A stretch of 64,000 bases of DNA, from contig NC_084668.1 in the NCBI RefSeq assembly GCF_028389875.1, positions 30,238,993 through 30,302,992 on the forward strand, written 5' to 3'. Source of the DNA: Rhea pennata (taxonomy: Eukaryota; Chordata; Aves; Rheiformes; Rheidae). Numbering within the stretch: position 1 is the stretch's first letter; each line of letters starts with the position of its first letter. The translations under genes and the position numbers were made by a program. This document shows positions 1-64,000 of this stretch, piece after piece. The notes under the pieces were generated by a model. The model had not been told where the DNA came from and did no database searches. It saw nothing but the letters and a program-made list of their open reading frames with translations.

Positions 1-773
1 CTATGGTATCCACAAATGTGATCAGACACCTTTCATGCACCTACACTGGTTTAAAAAGGCAGAGAAGGACCTGGGTGCAGCCTGGGTACTGCCCATACTG
101 GAGCTCTTGGACACACAGCCTATTCTCTAGGGCTTTAAACCAGGTTTCTTGGCAGAATGATTTAGAGGGCAGAGCCACCTTTTGTTTGGACCTGGATATC
201 CATTCCTCAGGACAGATTCATACTAATGAACCTGAGTGCTTGCAGGCCACCAGAGCTTTGCCATTGTTTCCCCTGGGCTCTGCTCCTTACTCCTGTCACC
301 TGCTGCTTATCTATCCCAGCTTAGTGTTTAAAGCTAAAGTGTGTGGAAGACTCCTCCTATGTTACTGCAGACTGCTGCAGCCAGGGTTATGAAATCCCAT
401 GATGTGGCTTTCTACGGTCACACTGATCCTCTTGGCTGCCTTGCGTTAACCCTCACGCTAATTCTGCTGCTCTTGGTCTGGTCTGGAAAATTCCTTTTGC
501 TAAGACAGAAGAAACGCTCATCTTGCTGGTTTCTGACATTCTTTGTAATGATTTTAAAAAATGGAAAACAATTCTATTAATAGCCATCTCAATCACCTAC
601 TACTTGCTGTTACAAACTCTTTTCTCTCCTTCCCCTGCTGCTTTAACCCCACTAGAACTAGCCATAACTACAGGAACTCTGGAATAATTAGTGTAAACTA
701 CTGAAAAAGAAAGTATTTTGAGAAACAAAATAAAGCTCTGTATTCTGTCTCAACTTTCAGACTGAGTTCATAC
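1..773 (-). other. STAT1 intron 18 (partial)
   Basis: Follows the donor GTATGA of exon 18. I see no exon, repeat family or RNA gene. The 129-residue plus-strand open frame here has no recognisable domain and is taken as chance. Confidence 0.75.
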
Positions 774-17856
<17,083 letters not shown>

Positions 17857-17910
17857 TCGGGGACGAGGCTGCGCTCCGGCTCCGCTCCGCGGCAGCCGCC
17901 CGGGCCCAGA
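17857..17910 (-). other. STAT1: Probable STAT1 exon 1 (5' UTR)
   Basis: The minus strand has a strong donor, CCCCGA/GTAAGTG, at 17857/17856, in the CpG island and 2 kb upstream of the first coding exon. Two CCAAT boxes 40 and 70 bases upstream suggest transcription starts near 17880-17920; the start given is an estimate. RNA 5' ends would decide it. Confidence 0.5.
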
Positions 17911-17949
17911 AATACCCTCAGAGCCGCGGCCACACGGCTCCCCCGCGGG

Positions 17950-17954
17950 CCAAT
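17950..17954. promoter_or_regulatory. CCAAT box, proximal
   Basis: GGCCAATGGG, an NF-Y type site (ATTGG on the coding strand), about 95 bases upstream of the probable exon 1 donor. Confidence 0.6.
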
Positions 17955-17979
17955 GGGAGCCTCGCCGCCGCCGCCTCGG

Positions 17980-17984
17980 CCAAT
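17980..17984. promoter_or_regulatory. CCAAT box, distal
   Basis: A second GGCCAATGGG, exactly 30 bp from the first and in the same orientation. Pairs spaced about three helical turns apart are typical of NF-Y promoters. Confidence 0.6.
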
Positions 17985-18006
17985 GGGCGCGCGCGCCTCC
18001 GCGCTC

Positions 18007-18018
18007 GCCCCGCCCCGC
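18007..18018. promoter_or_regulatory. GC box (SP/KLF-type)
   Basis: CCCCGCCCCGCG, about 30 bases beyond the distal CCAAT box. Consensus GC boxes are common in CpG islands, so this is only supportive. Confidence 0.4.
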
Positions 18019-18061
18019 GCCGCCCTGCCGCCGCGGCTCCCCCCCCCCGGCCCCGCGCGGG

Positions 18062-18092
18062 CGGCCCGGCCCGGCCCGGCCCGGCCCGGCGC
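18062..18092. repeat. GGCCC pentamer repeat, first block
   Basis: Repeated CCCGG/GGCCC pentamers, G-rich on the minus strand, 150 bases upstream of the probable STAT1 start. Confidence 0.8.
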
Positions 18093-18194
18093 GCCGTGGC
18101 GCACGGCTGTCCCCCGGGTCCGGCCGAGCTCGCAGGCGAAACGCTGAACGGACGGGAGTTCTGGCCCGCTAGGAAGCAGCCACGCGAGGCCGCC

Positions 18195-18278
18195 ATGACG
18201 TTGTCAATAGTAGATGAAGCAGAAATACAGGGCACGAGGTCGCTCTGGAGCATAGGCCTGCATTTTTCTTCATTTTGA
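18195..18278 (+). other. Short plus-strand ORF with ideal start context
   Basis: GCCGCCATGA gives an ideal Kozak context, followed by 27 codons (MTLSIVDEAEIQ...HFSSF) and TGA. It runs opposite to STAT1 inside the promoter island. No family is recognised; it could be part of a divergent transcript or chance. Confidence 0.2.
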
Positions 18279-18767
18279 GCTTTTGCGAGGAATATTAGCG
18301 CGAAAAGTTAGAAGCGTGGCTGAATGGATGCGAGAGAACATGCCAGCTATCAGTAGGAAGCAGGAGGGTACGCGACATCTCAGAACGCGCCCTTTCCCGT
18401 TCCCATGCAGGCTGTGATTCGGCAGGAAGGGCAGCCCGCGGGAGGACGGGCAGCTTGTGGGAGCGGGAGACCGCCGCTGTCCCGCGGGGGAGGAAGGGCC
18501 GCGGAAAGCTCGCGGCGAGCACCGCTGTCTGCCTCGGCTCCGGTCCGTGCGGGCGCCGACCCGCGCTCGCCGCCTGCCGCGCGCCGGCCAGCGCTCGCCC
18601 TCCCGCGGGCGCACGCCCGCTCCTGAGGACGGCCCGCGCCCGGCTGCGCGCTGCGGTGACGGCCCCGCCGCTCCCGCAAGCAGCACCGCTGGCCGCGGTA
18701 GCGGGCGGAGCGCCCGCAGCACCCGCTCAGCTTCTGGAGGGGCGCCAGGGCGCAGGCGCGGCGCCGC

Positions 18768-18783
18768 GGGGGGGGGGGGGGGG
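18768..18783. repeat. G16 homopolymer
   Basis: Sixteen consecutive G between CGCC and AACCGGG. It may form G-quadruplex structures and is prone to sequencing error. Confidence 0.9.
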
Positions 18784-18796
18784 AACCGGGCGCCGC

Positions 18797-18806
18797 GTCA
18801 CGTGAC
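18797..18806. promoter_or_regulatory. E-box palindrome GTCACGTGAC
   Basis: A perfect 10-bp palindrome matching the extended CACGTG site of USF and TFE3/TFEB-type bHLH-ZIP factors. It lies 32 bp from the IRF-like element. Binding is inferred. Confidence 0.45.
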
Positions 18807-18837
18807 TTCGGGGAAGGCGGCCGGGAGCCGGGAAGGC

Positions 18838-18847
18838 GAAAGCGAAA
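18838..18847 (+). promoter_or_regulatory. ISRE/IRF-like element GAAAGCGAAA
   Basis: Matches the GAAANNGAAA core recognised by IRF proteins and close to the ISGF3 site, within the STAT1 CpG island and about 0.9 kb upstream of the probable start. STAT1 is itself interferon-inducible, which makes the site plausible. The flanks differ from the full ISRE consensus. Confidence 0.45.
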
Positions 18848-18877
18848 GCGGCGGCCCGGCTTCCCCCCCCCCCGCCG

Positions 18878-18903
18878 CGGCCCGGCCCGGCCCGGCCCGG
18901 CCT
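18878..18903. repeat. GGCCC pentamer repeat, second block
   Basis: A second array of CGGCC/CGGCCC pentamers, about 800 bp from the first and preceded by a C-run. Confidence 0.8.
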
Positions 18904-19390
18904 GGCGTCCTCGCCGCTCCCCGAGCCCGCGGCGTGTTCGAAGCTTGCTGCGTGGCAGGAGCCGCTCCAGGCGGGCGGCGGTTACGGGCCGGCCCGGGAA
19001 AGGGCCGCAGGGCGCGGGGGACTGACGCGGGTGATGAGCTGCGGCCCAGTTTCCCGTCGAAGTCCCGGTGACCAAGAACGAGAGCTGCAAACAAAACGTT
19101 TGTGCTCCTGCCTGGCGTTTTGCCTGCGGGATTTCCCCCAGCCCTCTCCCCTAAATTGCTTCGGTTGAGTGTCCTGTGCTTGCCTCCCCTCTGCCTTGCA
19201 GCCGTGTTCCTCGCTGGGACACCGCGACTCGGGGTGCTCGTGCGGGCCTTGGCACCTGTTGGGAGCTGCCCCCGAGGCCCGCAGCAGAAGCCGAGGCTTC
19301 GGTAGAGCTCCCCAGCAACAGGGATCGTTTCCTGACGTAGTGTGGATCCCGCTCCCCTCAAAGCGCGGGGCACGATTCTTGACGTCTTAA

Positions 19391-22066
19391 ATCCTACCGA
19401 GCGTTGGATTCAGATTTGGGTGCTTTTTAAATAAAATGTTCATCGCGCATAGTAACTAACAGTTTTTATATTTGTTTAATTTGATCATGGTGATGTGGCC
19501 AAACACAAAGCACTTAACATTTTTTCCCTGTTACTTTTGACTTTGCAGCTGCAAACCATGGTGAAAGCATAAGTACGGTTAGTGAAAGCAACCGAAAGCA
19601 CACGTTTCATCTTTTCAGTATCCAAAAGTGTCCCTTTCAACCTTTTTTTTTCCTTTTCTTTCCTCATTCCGCTTCATTAGAGCTCATAATCTTACTCATA
19701 CTGACTTAAGGACAAAATTCTCACTTTTTACAAAAGGCTTGGGGTTAAGATACTTATTTTACAGAAGATGATTTCTGTATTTCTTAAAAGCAATGAATTG
19801 AATTGAAATTGCATGCCATTCAATTAAATGTTAAAACTACCTTTTGCAAAATCTTTATAAAAAAACAATGGTAATGCCAAAACCTGATCCTCAATCCTAT
19901 CCAGTAACACGAACAGTACGGAGTTCAAGCCAAGCCAAATAGTTGCATTGCATGGGGGGCAAGGAGGAAGCAGGGAGAAGATTGGTTTACACATGAATTC
20001 GGACCAGTAGCCTTTTCACAGTATCTCTCATGCTATTTAGGTGGTCAGCAGTATAGTGCATTCCCAATTTTGTTTGTATTAAAATTGTGAGAACAGGTTA
20101 GAATGAAAAATCATACAATAGCTGATGCTAGGTGAAGTTACATTTGCTGCTTTAAAAGTTTGCATTACTGCTTGTAGTTCAGATCTAAGATCAACAAAGA
20201 AAAAACAAGCCTCTGTTTTTATTGTACCTCAAAAAATTCCCCAAAAGTCCAGGTAACTTTAAGCCAAACTCTGTGTTTATTCTTATCAGTCATATAAATT
20301 ACAGAGGTTATAAAATTACATATACAGTTGCTATTGTCTGAATGAGCCTGTATACATGGAAGAGAGTGATCATGAAATTGTCAGTTTATTGCTCTATAGA
20401 TTTTTTTTTTTGAGGGATAATACTGAAAAAAGAAAGTTAAACTGTGACTGAAAGAATGTTTTTAAAGGCAATTTACCATTTACTCAAAAACTAGTTACTC
20501 TGTTTATTAAATAAGTCTCCCACTGGAATGTGACATTCTATCATCTATTGCCCAGTGGTCAGCAAATGACGGAGCTCTTCAGTAATTTTTTTTTAAACTG
20601 TGCTTCCCAGTCTGCATTTACCAAATAGCATCCAAACTCTGCACCAGATCAGGATTCTTTGTAGGCTTCCTGATGAGGCTTACTGCAGTATTTGAATGCT
20701 TCACACCAATAGATTTACCTCTGCAACTATCTTGTGAGAGGATGAGGTTTTACTATGCCTGTCTTCCAGTTTTTGATTCCACAAGTTCTGTGTCCATTCA
20801 CTTTCTAGAACTCCCTTCTCTTCCCAGCCTTGCCTCCTGCCTTGCATGACTTTTGCTGTGGCTGGATACAAACATCTGGCCCCCTATGCTGAAGGTGGAT
20901 CAAACCCCAGATGCCTAGGGGACAATCAAACTCAGAGGGATGAGAATCTTCTCCTTAAAACAGAAGTCAAACCAACAATATACAGAAAGATCATTAAACA
21001 GAAGCCCTTTTGCAGAATGCATCCCAATTTTGCCCCTTAATCTCTTGAGTTATCCCCATATGTGGCTTTCAGGTGGTTTTCAGAAGCAAAATGTTTTCTT
21101 CTTATAATGTCATATTTACAGCAATTCTAGAGCCATTTATTTTACAAGTCAAATTTGTGCCTACTGGACTCTACTGAAGTCAAAGCACCTAGAAACCAAA
21201 AGGGATTTGCCCTTTTATCAGTGAAGACAGCAATTCTGAATTCCAGAAAGATGTTCTTTACAGCTCCACTGACACCATAGACAAGATTCTTGGTTTACAT
21301 GTAATTGAAAGCAGAATGAGGCCCAAGAGTAGCATTACAATGGTTTTCAAGAAATGGTGATTTATAAAGATGATAAATATTGACTTCATTTAACCCATGC
21401 AGTGTCCATGCGGTTCTTTGTTTATCCAGTACCTGAACTTCAGTCAGTGGAATAAGGAGAACTCAGCTAGAAAAAAAAAGAATAAAATTATCAGCTTCAA
21501 GACAGTTACTGCTGTTCATTCAAAAATAACTGAAAATCAAGCTCTTTCTGGCTCAAAGTAATGGCAGTTTCATTTTCACACTAATAAAAACTTGTAAGAC
21601 TCTGAAGATCCTTTCTCTAATTCCTCACAAAATCTAGTAATGTTCATCAGAAAAGACTTGTTGGAAACAGTTGCAATAAAAAGTACGTTTTTATGTAAAC
21701 TTTTGTGGTTCTTGCAGCCCGTGCATAGGTAAAGCAAGGTTTTTACTGGTGTCTTGTTTTCTAGATGGGTAGCAGAATCTGGAGAGGAGGAATGGAAAGG
21801 GAATCCAAAAATACTGCAGAAAATATATCTTGCTGGGACTGAGTTATTGAGTTGTAAGATATTTTTCTCCTGCCATGACTTTCACTCTTGCTCTCTGCAT
21901 CTCTCACATCTCTCTTTCGCTGACATCTCATGGAGAAAAAGTGAAGAGATACTGTTGCTTTAATAATGCAGACTGGCTGCTTACTGTACTTAGCTACTCG
22001 CCAGTAAAGAGTACGTTGTGTGAATTTGCGATGAATAAAGAAAAAAACTCTAAATTTCTCTCATTC
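19391..22066 (-). other. STAT4 3' UTR and STAT4-STAT1 spacer
   Basis: AT-rich sequence between the CpG island and the candidate STAT4 stop codon. It should contain the STAT4 3' UTR, whose end cannot be fixed by reading. Minus-strand AATAAA signals occur at 21136-21141 and further left, with an ATTAAA at 21959-21964. No other gene or repeat family is evident. Confidence 0.6.
21136..21141 (-). terminator. Candidate STAT4 poly(A) signal
   Basis: AATAAA on the minus strand about 930 bases past the candidate stop, the first canonical hexamer after it. Further hexamers follow near 20.5, 20.4 and 20.3 kb, so actual usage is unknown. Confidence 0.3.

Positions 22067-64000
<41,934 letters not shown>

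Noticed and set aside
19485..19612. AG/ATGAAA on the minus strand as an alternative STAT4 last exon
   Set aside because: No pyrimidine tract precedes it, and the 41-codon reading has no resemblance to the STAT4 C-terminus.
21380..21400. ATGAAGTCA on the minus strand as the missing STAT4 MKSP exon
   Set aside because: It is not preceded by AG and the following codons (IFII) do not match; it also lies beyond the YSAE exon.

Overview
The window is vertebrate nuclear DNA, most likely from a bird. Two large intron-rich genes lie on the minus strand. A CR1 retrotransposon tail near 33.85-33.92 kb ends in the avian-type octamer repeat ATTCTATG ATTCTATG. Apart from one CpG island the sequence is AT-rich and intronic. 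No operon, CRISPR array, tRNA or rRNA gene was seen.

Both genes encode STAT transcription factors and lie head to tail, transcribed right to left. STAT4 occupies about 22.07-62.17 kb and its coding region is nearly complete: exons 2-23 plus a candidate terminal exon. Its non-coding exon 1 was not found and is probably beyond the right edge. STAT1 follows downstream. Its CpG-island promoter and probable exon 1 are at about 17.2-19.4 kb, and coding exons 2-18 run from 15.82 kb down to 0.77 kb. The window ends inside STAT1 intron 18, so the rest of the linker, the SH2 domain, the tail tyrosine and the transactivation domain of STAT1 are outside it. This order and orientation match the STAT4-STAT1 pair of other vertebrates. 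The spacer from the STAT4 stop to the STAT1 promoter is only about 4 kb.

I built every exon by reading the minus strand, fixing AG/GT boundaries and checking that phases join. The spliced readings give 548 STAT1 residues (N-domain, coiled coil, DNA-binding domain, first part of linker) and 741 contiguous STAT4 residues through the transactivation domain. STAT4 keeps its SH2 arginine (about R599), activating tyrosine (about Y694) and the PMSP serine (about S722). The two genes share almost the same exon lengths and all phases, the mark of an old tandem duplication. Differences are multiples of three and fall in five exons (5, 7, 12, 14, 18).

In function, STAT1 mediates interferon responses and STAT4 mediates IL-12 and type I interferon responses. 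An IRF-type GAAANNGAAA element in the STAT1 CpG island fits STAT1 being interferon-inducible. Points worth a second look are a phase mismatch at the last STAT4 junction, an 18-nt STAT4 microexon, a duplicated acceptor at STAT1 exon 13, a 21-T tract abutting the STAT1 exon 12 acceptor, an 85/86-nt intron kept in both paralogues, and several simple or tandem repeats.
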